A stretch of DNA of 59,209 nt from positions 1 to 59,209 of the forward strand of contig CAJBYR010000138.1 of NCBI GenBank assembly GCA_903959855.1. Direction: 5' to 3'. The DNA comes from an uncultured beta proteobacterium (GTDB lineage: Bacteria; Pseudomonadota; Gammaproteobacteria; Burkholderiales; Rhodocyclaceae). Position 1 is the first letter of the stretch. Every line of letters begins with the position of its first letter. Positions 20,701-29,291 of this stretch are shown in pieces. A program made the translations under genes and the position numbers. The notes under the pieces were generated by a model. That model ran no database searches. It was not told the origin of the DNA and saw only the letters and a program-made list of their open reading frames with translations.

Positions 20701-23700
20701 CCGGTCTGCGTATCGCGTTGGCGAAGGAGGGCGATTCTCTCGGAATAGGCGTCGAGCAGATCGAGTTCGGCGATGGCAGCGTGCTGACGATCGGCGACCT
20801 GGTCGAACGCATGAACCAGTCTCATGCCGTAACCGGAAGTGATGGTGACGACAGCTATATTTTTGGTTCGGGCGACGACCTGGTTGCTGGTGGTGCAGGC
20901 AACGATGAGATTCACCTCGGGTCGGGCAACGACGTTTTGGTAGGAGGACGAGGCAACGATAGTCTCGTTGGTGGTGGCGGAAACGATGTCTATGCTTATG
21001 ACTCAGGCGATGGCGATGATCTGATATCGCAGTTCGGGGCCGGGCTCGCGGACAACGATCTGATTCGTCTTGGGGCCAGAATCGCGGTGAGCGATGTGCA
21101 GGTTACCCGCGATGCTGCGGGGGTGCATATGGGTTTGGTCCAGGGTGGATCAATCACGATCTCACAACAGCCCGGTGAAGCTAAATTGCCGACGGTTGAA
21201 TTTGCCGACGGAACGGTTTGGCAAGCTTCAGTATTCGGCGAAGCCATCTATCACATATACGGTACCAGCGAGGCCGAACTGATCTTCGGCACCACTGGTC
21301 ATGATGTGATCGATGGGGGCGGCGGCAACGATACGGTCACGGGCGGGTCTGGCGACGATGTCTTTGTCTTCGGGCGTGGAGACGGAATCGATACAATCAT
21401 TGAGCCAACAGGCGAGGCGGCGGACGCCGATGTTATTCGATTCAAGGCGGGCGTTTCCTCGCCGGATATCGAGCTTGTGCGAGACGGTCAGGGGCTTCAC
21501 CTCGCGATTCAGGGGACTTCGGATTCGATCGTGCTGGCGATTTCGCCCGTGGGTTTCGTTACACCGGCAGTCGAGTTCGCGGATGGCACACGCTGGGAGT
21601 CATCGGTGCTTTCTGTTGTTCCCTTTGTCATTTCAGGCACACCGGTTGCTGAGTCGCTGTTTGGAACGACATATCTGGATCAGATGAACGGTCAGGATGG
21701 CGACGACGTTATCCGGGGTTATGGAGCCAACGACACTATTCTCGGTGGGAATGGAAGCGATCAGCTATTCGGAGGCGAGGGTAATGACGTACTGGATGGC
21801 GGCGCCGGCAACGATCTGCTGGCCAGTGAAGCAGGTGACGATGTGTATCTCTTCGGTCGCGGTGATGGCGCCGACGTGGCCTTTTATTCCACGGGTTCCG
21901 GTGGCAGCGACACCCTGCTCTTCAAGCCTGGTGTTGCGGCGGATGATGTCACCCTTGTCAAATATTTCGGCGGCTACCGGTTCAGCATCGACGACAGCGG
22001 CGATTCGATTCACTTCGGCGCTGGCGTACCTCTGGGTCGTGTCGAGTTTGCGGATGGCATGGCATGGGATGCGACCGTGCTCTCACTCGCGCCGACTTAC
22101 CTGCAGGGAAGTTCGGCCGGCGAAAGTCTCGCGGGAACGGAGCAAGCCGATTTCGTTGCCGGAGTCGGCGGCGACGACCGCCTTTTTGGCGGGGCGGGAA
22201 AAGATACTCTGGACGGTGGTGCCGGCAACGATGAATTGCACGGCGGGGCTGGCGACGATGTCTACCTGTTTGGGCGCGGTGGTGGCTCTGATACGGTGTT
22301 CCAGTCGTCCGCTGATCCGGGCGACGACGATGTGATACGCGTGGGCGCCGATATCCGTCCGGAAGACGTCGTTTTGAGTCGCGATGGCGTTACGGACTAC
22401 GGCGGCGTTCGCCTGACGATACGAAACAGCGGGGACTCGATCGGCGTGCTCGGTCAGGGTAGCGCGGGCTTTACTACCTATAACGTTCCGCGTATCGAAT
22501 TTGCCGTTGGCACGGTGTGGGCGGTAGAGATGCTGCGTTCGGTGGTTGCGCATTTCGTCGCGGGGCCGACGACCAGCAATCTTGGTGGTACCGATGGGCC
22601 GGACGTGCTCGATGGTTCGCTTGGCGGAACGACCCTCTGGGCAGGTGGTGGTGACGATACTCTTATCGGCGGCGTGAGTTCTAGCGTCTCCCTTTACGGT
22701 GCCGGCGGCAATGACACGCTGATTGTCGGCGCCAATGCGTCGTGGACCCGCGTGATTCAGACTGGTGCGATGGCTGGCGACGTGGACGTCGTTCGCTTTG
22801 CCGCGGAAGTGAAGCCGCAGGATCTGATGCGGATCCGATGGGGCAACGATCTGGCTCTGCTCGATACAACCAGCGGCAGCTTGGTGAGCCTTCAGGGCTG
22901 GATCACTGCAACAGCGGCGCAGCCCAACGTAACGCGCGTGGAGTTCGGGGATGGAACGAGTTGGGATGCTCTGGCGTTGGCAAGCGACTGGACTTCCGCG
23001 ACGATCATCAACGGCAGCGATGTCGACCAGGGATACTCGGGCGGTGCCGACCGGGACCTGATCTTCGGTTTTGGCGGCCGCGACTTCCTGCATGGCAATG
23101 ACGGCGACGATATTCTGGTTGGTGGCGCCGGGGACGACTTTCTCTCTGGAGGTGCCGGCAACGATATCGCCATCGTAGGGCGCGGGCTGGGGAACGACGT
23201 GTTCAGCCTTTGGGATGCCGGCGCGCATGACCTGGACGAACTGCGCTTCGCGCCAAGCGTGACGCCGGATGACCTGCGGGTTTCGCGCTCCGGTTCGGAT
23301 TTCCTGATGACGATCGAGGACAGCGGCGAAACGACAACACTGGGCATGGGGCTCTATCGGGCCGAGGCGGGTCTTTCAGTTCCCCAAGTGGTCTTCGCCG
23401 ACGGTACGCGCTGGGATGCCGACGCCCTGCTTGCAAACTCCCTTCACACGGAGGGCACAGCATTCAGTGAGGATCTCTACGGAGGCGATGGCGACGACCT
23501 GATTTTTGGGTATGCAGGTCAGGACCGCTTGTTTGCCGGTGCCGGTGACGACACGCTTTCAGGTGGCGCGGGATCGGATTCGCTTTTCGGCGAGGCAGGC
23601 AATGATGTCTTCCTGTATGCCCCCGGGGATGGCAGCGATTACGTGAATATTTTCGGTGGCGGGGAAGGCGAAATCGATGTTCTTAGATTTACGTCAGGTA

Positions 23701-26700
23701 TCGATCCTGTTGATGTCAGCGTGTTTGCCGATGAGGACAGCGGCGAGAGTCTGGTGTTGGACCTGGGAATATCGGCTGGCGAGGGCGGCGACGGTGGCGA
23801 GGGCGAGGCGCCACGCGATAGGATCACGCTGGGCAACTGGTTCGATGGCGGCTCACGGGCGCTGCGTGTCGAGTTTGCCGACGGCACGGTGTGGGATGCG
23901 GAGGTGCTGACCGAGATGGGTACGCCGCCGGCTGAGGTGGTACTTGGGTCGTCCGGTGATGACGAGATGGATGGGGGGAATAAGCGCGAGATACTGTCAG
24001 GCTTGGGAGGGGATGACCAGATCTATGGCGGCGGCGGAGACGACACCCTGGTCGGCGGTGCCGGCAATGATTACATCAGCGGCGGATTCGGCCATGACGT
24101 CATTGCTTTCGAGCGCGGCGACGGCTGGGATGAGGTGGGTCTATACGAATCACCGGAGGACAGCGACATCGTCCGCATGGGCGCAGGCATCCGCCAGGAC
24201 GAGATTATCGTTGGCCGGCACGACGATGACTTGTTTCTAGTTGTGTCCGATAGCGATGAAGGTATGGCCTTCTACGGGTGGTTCGAGATTCCGGATGGCC
24301 TCGCGGCCGTCGAGTTCCAGGATGGATTCAGGTGGGATGCCGCGATGCTGGCTAGCTTGGCAGACGAATCGAAGCTGATGGTCGGCAATGCGTGGCAGGA
24401 CTCGATCCACGGCACTGAGCAAGGCGACTACATTCTTGGATTCGACGGTGGAGATCGCTTGGCCGGATATGAGGGGTCCGATACGCTGGCGGGCGGCGCC
24501 GGCGACGACGATCTGGATGGAGGATATGGCGACGACATTCTGATTGGCGGAATCGGCGACGACGACCTTTACGGCGATACCGGCAGCGATGTCTATGTGT
24601 ATCGCCTCGGAGACGGCTGGGACAGTATCGACACCGACGCCGAGGATGAGGATGGCATGCCAATGGGCGGCGACATTATTCGGTTCGGGGCCGGAATCGC
24701 CCTCGAGGATGTGAGCGCCGCCGCCGTTGTCGACGGTGGGTACGTGTCGTCGATTGCAATCTCGGTGGCCGGTTCAGATGGCAGCGAGGGCGGGATCAGC
24801 GTAGACGGACACCTGGATTTTCTGCCCTCGTTGGTATTTGCGGACGGGAGGACGATCGATCTGCTGGATATGGTCCTTCGCACCGACGGTGGAGAAGGTA
24901 ACGATGTGCTGATCGGCACCGCGGCGGATGAGGTGTTGCGCGGCGACGACGGGGACGACACACTGTGGGGGCGCGATGGCAATGATGTCCTGGAAGGCGG
25001 TGGCGATGCCGATTTCCTGCGCGGAGGTTCAGGCGACGACGTCTATGTGTTCAATCCCGGGGATGGTGCCGACATCATCGACAACTGGGATGGCGGCAAT
25101 GATGTGATCCGCTTTGGCGCCGGCATCGCGCCGGCCGATGTCAGCCTTGCTTACGACGAGGATGAGGAGATTTACCTCCTGTCGTGGAACGAGGATGAAA
25201 GCCCGATCACCATCGAGGCCGATATCGGAACCTTGCCCGGAATGGAGTTTTCCGATGGCACCGCATGGAGCCGGACGGATGTCCTGCGGCTGCTCTGGCA
25301 GAACGCGCCCATGCTCGATGACAACATTGCCGACCAGACGGCTACCGAGGGAAGCCAATTTGAATTCTCCGTTCCCGAGGATACCTTCTTCGATCCGGAT
25401 TACGCGCTGGGCGATGCGCTTACCTATGCGGCAAGCCTGGCCGATGGCAACGCGCTGCCGGATTGGCTGGAATTTGATCCGGATACGCTGAGCTTCATTG
25501 GCGTGCCTGGCTCGCCGGATGTCGGTACCCTGCCCCTGAAGGTCACTGCGACCGATCTGACCGGCAACAGCGTGTCGGGAGCATTCAGCGTCACGGTGGC
25601 GGCAAGCAATACTGCGCCGATTCTTGCGGCATCGATCGCAAATCAAAATGCGACCCAGGATCGGGCGTTCGTCTGGGCAATCCCGGAGGGAAGTTTCTCC
25701 GACAGCGATCCCGGCGACAGCCTGCGCTTCACAGTCAGCGGCGCCGACGGATCGGCGTTGCCCGGATGGCTGAACTTCGATTCTTCGACGCGCACGCTCA
25801 GCGGAACACCCGGCGCGGGGACGCCCGGGGTCCTTAGCCTAGCGGTGACTGCGACTGACGGGGGCGGCTTGAGTGCGAATGCGAGCTTTACGGTTACCGT
25901 CGGACAGCACCTGGTTGCCACGGGCAGCAGTGACTCGCTGAACTACTCGGCCAGCACCTTTGTCGGGATTCCCATGATCGACGGTGGCGCCGGCAATGAC
26001 GCCATCACGGGTAGTGCGGGAGCGGACATCATTGTCGGCGGCAACGGTAGCGACAACCTCAACGGTGGCGGTGGCGACGACGTCTTCCTGCTCGCCGGGA
26101 CGGACGCGGGCTACGACCGCTTCGAAGGTGGCGCCGGGTTTGACATCCTGAGTGGCAGCAGCGGCGACGATACCTTCCGCATGTATCAATTCACCGGCGC
26201 GGCCACGGTGGAGCGCATCGGCGGTAATGGCGGCAATGACCAGATCGCCGGCACTGGCAGCAGCGACACGCTGGACTTTTCAAGTACCGAACTGGTCGGC
26301 ATTGCCCAGATCGACGGCGGACAGGGCAACGACGCCATCACCGGCAGTGCCGGCGGCGACCTGATCGTCGGCGGCAGCGGCAGCGACAACCTTAACGGTG
26401 GCGCGGGCGATGACGTATTCCTGCTCACTGGGACGGATGCCGGCTACGACCGCTTCGAAGGCGGCACAGGCGTCGACGTGCTGCGCGGCAGTGCCGGCGA
26501 CGACACCTTCCGCATGTACCAATACACTGGTACCGCGACCGTCGAGCGCATCGAAGGTAACGGCGGCAACGACCAGATCGCCGGCACGGGCAGCAGCGAC
26601 ACGCTGGACTTTTCAAGTACCGAACTGGTCGGCATTACCCAGATCGACGGCGGACAGGGCAACGACGCCATTATCGGCAGCGCTGGAGCCGACATTATTG

Positions 26701-28451
26701 TGGGCGGCACGGGCAGCGACAACCTCAACGGCGGCGCGGGCGACGATGTCTTCCTGCTTTCCGGCACCGATGCAGGCTACGATCGCTTCGAAGGCGGGGC
26801 CGGATTTGACGTGCTGCGCGGCAGTAGCGGCGACGATACCTTCCGCATGTACCAATTCACCGGTCCGGCGACCATCGAGCGGATAGAAGGTAACGGTGGC
26901 AACGACCAGATCGCCGGCACCGGCAGCAGCGACACGCTGGACTTTTCAAGTACCGAGCTGGTCGACATCACCCAGATCGATGGCGGACAGGGCAACGACG
27001 CCATCACCGGCAGTGCCGGCAACGACGTCATCCTCGGCGGCACGGGCAGCGACAACCTGATCGGTGGCGCCGGTGACGACGTATTCCTGCTCACTGGGAC
27101 GGATGCGGGCTACGACCGCTTCGAAGGCGGCGCCGGCGTCGATGTGCTGCGCGGCAGTGCGGTTGACGATATTTTCCGCATGTACCAATTCACTGGCACA
27201 GCCACCGTCGAACGCATCGAAGGCAATGGTGGCAACGACCAGATCGCCGGCACCGGCAGCAGCGACACGCTGGACTTTTCAAGTACCGAGCTGGTCGGCA
27301 TCACCCAGATCGATGGCGGACAGGGCAATGACGCCATCACCGGCAGTGTTGGAGCCGACGTCATTGTCGGAGGTACGGGCAGCGACAACCTGATCGGTGG
27401 CGCCGGTGACGACGTCTTCCTGCTGGCCGGAACGGACGCCGGCTACGATCGCTTTGAAGGTGGCCTCGGGTACGACGTGCTGCAAGGCAGCAGTGGCGAC
27501 GACACCTTCCGCATGTATCAATACGCCGGCGCCGCCACGGTTGAGCGTATCGAAGGCAACGGCGGCAACGACCAGATCGCCGGCACCGGCAGTAGCGATA
27601 CGCTGGACTTTTCAAGTACGGAACTGGTCGGCATTGCCCAGATCGACGGCGGGCAGGGCAACGACGCCATCACCGGCAGCCTCGGCAACGACATCATCCT
27701 CGGCGGCACCGGTAGTGACAACCTCAGCGGTGGTGCCGGCGATGACACCTTCCTGCTCGCCGGAACGGACGCCGGCTACGACCGATTCGAAGGTGGTATC
27801 GGCTTCGACGTGCTGCGCGGCAGTGCCGGGGACGATACCTTCCGCATGTACCAATTCACTGGTACGGCGACCGTCGAGCGTATAGAAGGTAACGGCGGCA
27901 ACGACCAGATTGCCGGCACGGGCAGCAGCGACACGCTGGACTTTTCAAGTACCGAACTGGTCGGCATTGCCCAGATCGACGGCGGACAGGGCAACGACGC
28001 CATTACCGGCAGTGCCGCCAACGACACCCTTGTTGGCGGCACCGGCAGCGACAAGCTCAAAGGCGGGCTGGGCAGCGATACCTACCGGATTGGCCGGGGT
28101 GACGGAATCGATACGGTGGCCGAGAGTGACGCCACGCCAGGAAACATGGACGCAGTGGAGTTCCTCGCCGGTATCGCCGCCGACCAGATCTGGATGCGGC
28201 ATGTCGGCAACAACCTGGAAGCCAGCGTCATTGGCTCCGCGGACAAGGTGATCGTTGAAAACTGGTATCTCGGCAGCCAGTATCACATTGAGCAATTCCG
28301 CACCGGAGATGGCCGGTTGTTGCTTGATAGCCAGGTCGAGAATCTGGTTCAGGCGATGGCAGCCTTCGCCCCGCCGAGTGCGGGCCAGACCACGCTGCCG
28401 CAGGCGTATCAGGATGCACTTGCCCCGGTGATTGCCGCCAACTGGCAGTAA
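14772..28451 (+). CDS. Giant lipase-domain RTX protein secreted by type I system
   Basis: 4559 residues, Gly/Asp-rich, no N-terminal signal. Residues 1 to about 500 form a lipase-like domain with elbow GHSMGGH (Ser181). RTX nonapeptides (GGxGxDxLx) start near 508 and again near 737-1210. From about 1215 to 3500 RTX blocks alternate with beta segments ending FADGTxWD, a module recurring roughly every 145 residues. Two non-RTX inserts lie at about 1575-1775 and 1865-1960. Two cadherin/Ig-like domains follow (about 3514-3712), then six tandem 111-residue repeats and a seventh partial (3719-4430). The C-terminus (LVQAMAAFAPPSAGQTTLP ... APVIAANWQ) is typical of uncleaved RTX secretion signals. 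It is likely exported in one step by the HlyB/HlyD proteins upstream and folded by calcium outside. It may be an adhesin, a lipase effector or both. Confidence 0.85.
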   Translation: MTAIANAYINALLADAAYVDLINAPLNNPTNFDALSKRMTPTLAAYIAANFEVASSINTSDIPLIASGFDATVWRGKSGGDFAGQVYVSMRGTEPLPGADLLADGDLAFRRAAALPIIDMVNWWLRETTPTNGLARQLQWNPLYVLNNPPIFNVPSFIDGTSVVGTGNLVGVSNVQVDGHSMGGHMASAFARIFGAANGQPGSVSIQGISTFNSAGFNGDNAAVLFQEIQALLGTGFNGFAEVVARQTNYFGANGVNLTTNDWWFTQIGNRKGLYQEETAGIGNHSMYRLTDLLAVGAALEKLDSTFTMDKLYELSKVSSRDPKASLERIVDSLRLVLVGPGITHLPVGDEQDSDSSRMAFHDTLTYLQGSTVFQTLVGSITLRLAAAESADSLAQNAKYDFGWFLAVHALLPIAVEGGGSTLIDANPELYARWSADRVKRNDGSGDLEFTDAYFNDRTELLAGFMVGNANDTDRTNPTNPDPKYFRELRLGIKLHDGQATDPKRITFGTEFSDALKGGTKSDHLYGAAGADILTGNAGDDYLEGGSGDDLVKGGTGFDTYRIDKDGGLDTIFDSVAHGGDGQGRIVLRGTELTGTFEQDASDRSLYRLADSPGITARYIGADGARGNLVIFGPDNARIILQDWKTSELGLTLQATAAQAPQRADIEGDRNLTDYSAVLAWGTPHPDDWRNIRITGTTYRYDQDGQVIGIESQNLTYNKPDALGNLIGSPGGPDRNDPLNGSDSADRLLGLAGNDDLWGNGGEDKLEGGTGEDDADGGADADLILGGDGSDILRGGSGNDRLYAGVEIDPAILYSQGEAALGSGQRGDWLDGGVDDDLLAGAAGNDVLLGGDGIDILIGGAGDDLMFAGYRTASVVRGWSATATVDSATDQPGWQLTLASLGPGGTPNTPEQAEALYGGSGNDVAWGVGGNDFIEGGTGRDWLFGEFGADYLDGGTEGDWVVGGGEGDELFGGEGDDELRGDDDGTSAARHGSDYLDGEAGDDRLRGDGGDDELAGGTGNDQLFGDSNSIAGTDHGKDYLDGGDGNDQLWGEGKADELFGGSGNDDMDGDIATLDGEFHGDDYVDGEDGDDRLWGSGGSDTLYGGMGNDYLEGDYAGLALQWHGADLLDGGSGDDRLFGDGGNDTLIGGADADWLSGGLGNDLLSGGEGVDELEGGDGNDTLSGDGGMDRMEGGKGDDMYLVARGDGPTGDAADAIFEDEDGGIDTVRFGAGIGLAEVSVTAVSNEGQNNRRDFMIDIGGEFTLVADGLKGSIERFEFADGMALSAAQLVGRMFRTPVSTSIAEAGTMLYGGAESDTLAAMGGGGVVSGGRGADTIRLGGTENTLVYEKGDGTDHVSTTAGASNGNVLRLSGVTAADLKLGLGSLALHVGDDLDDVIHFETFDAENILANRPFDHIEFDDGSILSYEALLTRGFDIEGGDSSDVLRGTGGVDRIAGGGGDDLLDGRVGADLLAGGAGMDRYRFGLGMGQDAAFEAAGEVSEIRLDAFVSLDSLSARISGPDAVISVIGKDDSLTLRDYASSAWHIVEDGGTSTDLTALLARPALAGEAAVRAAFAVKTTETFADAVAGFNAEGWAHLDELSFGRYMADAFGYFSLQVFGNTPTWTDRRVEWSTANGRPEYLRQNLVVSDLAAVGAFTDVPSGGATHHALTTSYQEITLRWGELLNHHYWSIAGQGNSGPIESWNQFGAPLSGREVVFDPSIPTNRSWDGVDGSSFLGSTGEATGRSSIGYVRAPVTVRESSVSVLMRVTGDEGDNRIEANNGTIDLIDAGAGDDVLVGDTGDFLYGGLGDDWILGGQLLIGGAGSDTLIGDSGGDVFRVINEDGVDTISDVGVDDVDAVRYAALGIDEFDRAGRRQWGGSWVAFGFKRFDTYEEMVAFYAPAGPQTLEALEESHQYYELLPVLPALRANDHRQLEAYYGNGIEVDRLVLDAATLPQSIAVSGNDDTGYLRLDMADGTGLRIALAKEGDSLGIGVEQIEFGDGSVLTIGDLVERMNQSHAVTGSDGDDSYIFGSGDDLVAGGAGNDEIHLGSGNDVLVGGRGNDSLVGGGGNDVYAYDSGDGDDLISQFGAGLADNDLIRLGARIAVSDVQVTRDAAGVHMGLVQGGSITISQQPGEAKLPTVEFADGTVWQASVFGEAIYHIYGTSEAELIFGTTGHDVIDGGGGNDTVTGGSGDDVFVFGRGDGIDTIIEPTGEAADADVIRFKAGVSSPDIELVRDGQGLHLAIQGTSDSIVLAISPVGFVTPAVEFADGTRWESSVLSVVPFVISGTPVAESLFGTTYLDQMNGQDGDDVIRGYGANDTILGGNGSDQLFGGEGNDVLDGGAGNDLLASEAGDDVYLFGRGDGADVAFYSTGSGGSDTLLFKPGVAADDVTLVKYFGGYRFSIDDSGDSIHFGAGVPLGRVEFADGMAWDATVLSLAPTYLQGSSAGESLAGTEQADFVAGVGGDDRLFGGAGKDTLDGGAGNDELHGGAGDDVYLFGRGGGSDTVFQSSADPGDDDVIRVGADIRPEDVVLSRDGVTDYGGVRLTIRNSGDSIGVLGQGSAGFTTYNVPRIEFAVGTVWAVEMLRSVVAHFVAGPTTSNLGGTDGPDVLDGSLGGTTLWAGGGDDTLIGGVSSSVSLYGAGGNDTLIVGANASWTRVIQTGAMAGDVDVVRFAAEVKPQDLMRIRWGNDLALLDTTSGSLVSLQGWITATAAQPNVTRVEFGDGTSWDALALASDWTSATIINGSDVDQGYSGGADRDLIFGFGGRDFLHGNDGDDILVGGAGDDFLSGGAGNDIAIVGRGLGNDVFSLWDAGAHDLDELRFAPSVTPDDLRVSRSGSDFLMTIEDSGETTTLGMGLYRAEAGLSVPQVVFADGTRWDADALLANSLHTEGTAFSEDLYGGDGDDLIFGYAGQDRLFAGAGDDTLSGGAGSDSLFGEAGNDVFLYAPGDGSDYVNIFGGGEGEIDVLRFTSGIDPVDVSVFADEDSGESLVLDLGISAGEGGDGGEGEAPRDRITLGNWFDGGSRALRVEFADGTVWDAEVLTEMGTPPAEVVLGSSGDDEMDGGNKREILSGLGGDDQIYGGGGDDTLVGGAGNDYISGGFGHDVIAFERGDGWDEVGLYESPEDSDIVRMGAGIRQDEIIVGRHDDDLFLVVSDSDEGMAFYGWFEIPDGLAAVEFQDGFRWDAAMLASLADESKLMVGNAWQDSIHGTEQGDYILGFDGGDRLAGYEGSDTLAGGAGDDDLDGGYGDDILIGGIGDDDLYGDTGSDVYVYRLGDGWDSIDTDAEDEDGMPMGGDIIRFGAGIALEDVSAAAVVDGGYVSSIAISVAGSDGSEGGISVDGHLDFLPSLVFADGRTIDLLDMVLRTDGGEGNDVLIGTAADEVLRGDDGDDTLWGRDGNDVLEGGGDADFLRGGSGDDVYVFNPGDGADIIDNWDGGNDVIRFGAGIAPADVSLAYDEDEEIYLLSWNEDESPITIEADIGTLPGMEFSDGTAWSRTDVLRLLWQNAPMLDDNIADQTATEGSQFEFSVPEDTFFDPDYALGDALTYAASLADGNALPDWLEFDPDTLSFIGVPGSPDVGTLPLKVTATDLTGNSVSGAFSVTVAASNTAPILAASIANQNATQDRAFVWAIPEGSFSDSDPGDSLRFTVSGADGSALPGWLNFDSSTRTLSGTPGAGTPGVLSLAVTATDGGGLSANASFTVTVGQHLVATGSSDSLNYSASTFVGIPMIDGGAGNDAITGSAGADIIVGGNGSDNLNGGGGDDVFLLAGTDAGYDRFEGGAGFDILSGSSGDDTFRMYQFTGAATVERIGGNGGNDQIAGTGSSDTLDFSSTELVGIAQIDGGQGNDAITGSAGGDLIVGGSGSDNLNGGAGDDVFLLTGTDAGYDRFEGGTGVDVLRGSAGDDTFRMYQYTGTATVERIEGNGGNDQIAGTGSSDTLDFSSTELVGITQIDGGQGNDAIIGSAGADIIVGGTGSDNLNGGAGDDVFLLSGTDAGYDRFEGGAGFDVLRGSSGDDTFRMYQFTGPATIERIEGNGGNDQIAGTGSSDTLDFSSTELVDITQIDGGQGNDAITGSAGNDVILGGTGSDNLIGGAGDDVFLLTGTDAGYDRFEGGAGVDVLRGSAVDDIFRMYQFTGTATVERIEGNGGNDQIAGTGSSDTLDFSSTELVGITQIDGGQGNDAITGSVGADVIVGGTGSDNLIGGAGDDVFLLAGTDAGYDRFEGGLGYDVLQGSSGDDTFRMYQYAGAATVERIEGNGGNDQIAGTGSSDTLDFSSTELVGIAQIDGGQGNDAITGSLGNDIILGGTGSDNLSGGAGDDTFLLAGTDAGYDRFEGGIGFDVLRGSAGDDTFRMYQFTGTATVERIEGNGGNDQIAGTGSSDTLDFSSTELVGIAQIDGGQGNDAITGSAANDTLVGGTGSDKLKGGLGSDTYRIGRGDGIDTVAESDATPGNMDAVEFLAGIAADQIWMRHVGNNLEASVIGSADKVIVENWYLGSQYHIEQFRTGDGRLLLDSQVENLVQAMAAFAPPSAGQTTLPQAYQDALAPVIAANWQ
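25926..28062 (+). repeat. 333-bp in-frame tandem repeats in the giant RTX gene
   Basis: The motif CAGATCGCCGG(C/A)AC recurs at 26241, 26574, 26907, 27240, 27573 and 27906 (last copy CAGATTGCC), always exactly 333 bp apart. Six complete units and one partial are present without a single indel. Each encodes 111 residues with IDGGQGNDAITGS, FLLxGTDAGYDRFEGG, DDxFRMYQ and SSDTLDFSSTELVGI. The first unit is the most divergent. Confidence 0.9.
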
Positions 28452-28462
28452 GATCCGATGTC

Positions 28463-28490
28463 GCTGCCGGCGCAAGGTTTCGCCGGCAGC
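28463..28490 (+). terminator. Hairpin after the giant RTX gene
   Basis: A perfect 10-bp stem (GCTGCCGGCG / CGCCGGCAGC) with an 8-nt loop starts 11 bp after the stop codon. There is no T-run behind it, so it may stabilise the 3' end or pause transcription rather than act as a classic intrinsic terminator. Confidence 0.5.
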
Positions 28491-28507
28491 ATGAAAGCGA
28501 GGCGGCT

Positions 28508-29254
28508 ATGCATGCGAACGGCAGGCTCTGGCAATTGGTTTGTTCGGTACTCGCGACCATCGTCCTCCAAGGCTGCGGCACGCCCTACGCGACGATGAAG
28601 AACTCGCAGGGCGAGGAGGTGATGCTGCTCGGGCACGATCCGGTGGCTTATTTCACAGTTGGCAAGCCCACCTATGGCGATCCTGCGATCAAGAGTACGC
28701 TGCCGGAGCGGACATATTATTTTGCCAGCGCCGCCAACAAGCGCTTGTTCGACGCGGCGCCGGAAAAATACGAACCGCAGTACGGCGGCTTCTGTGCCTC
28801 GGGTGCGGCCTTCGCCGTGAAGCTGGGCAGCGATCCGACGGAGTTCGAGATCGTCGGCGGCAAGCTCTACATCTTCGGCGACGTCGTCGGGCACGAGGCC
28901 TGGAGCATCGATCCGGCATGGAACATCCGCCACGGTGACCAGGTCTGGCCGGAATCGCAGCCGCAGGGCTGGCGTTGGCAGAGCCTCAAGCGTTACGCGA
29001 ACAAGGTGGACTGGTACAAGAACACGTCCGACATCCGCCGTGATTGGGAAGCAAAGTTTCCCGGCCGCACCCGCGCGGCCTATGATCCCGGTGGCATGAT
29101 CAGCAATTTGTTTCTCAAGGGCCCGGGCTGGCGCGCCCGTGAAGGGTTTGGCCCGCAGCCGGTGGTCGGCTTTGTCGGCGAGGACGCCTGCCCGCCGGCG
29201 TGCGCGGGAACGACCTCCAGGCGATTTGGCGAGTTGGACGGTGCCGTGCGATGA
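28508..29254 (+). CDS. YHS-domain lipoprotein
   Basis: 248 residues. Signal peptide with lipobox LQGC (Cys23), then a YHS domain: LLGHDPVAYFTVGKPTYGD, YYFASAANKRLFDAAPEKY, PQYGGFCASG. YHS domains are often linked to metal or heme-related functions. The last 30 residues (VGEDACPPACAGTTSRRFG ...) look like a translated intergenic repeat rather than native protein. No obvious functional link to the RTX gene upstream. Confidence 0.75.
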   Translation: MHANGRLWQLVCSVLATIVLQGCGTPYATMKNSQGEEVMLLGHDPVAYFTVGKPTYGDPAIKSTLPERTYYFASAANKRLFDAAPEKYEPQYGGFCASGAAFAVKLGSDPTEFEIVGGKLYIFGDVVGHEAWSIDPAWNIRHGDQVWPESQPQGWRWQSLKRYANKVDWYKNTSDIRRDWEAKFPGRTRAAYDPGGMISNLFLKGPGWRAREGFGPQPVVGFVGEDACPPACAGTTSRRFGELDGAVR

Positions 29255-29291
29255 TCTCAAGAGCTTGAAATTCACGGAACCGGAGGCGGCC

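Noticed and set aside
25926-28062. Regular repeats considered as a CRISPR array
   Set aside because: The period is 333 bp, the repeats are coding and in frame, and no cas gene is present.
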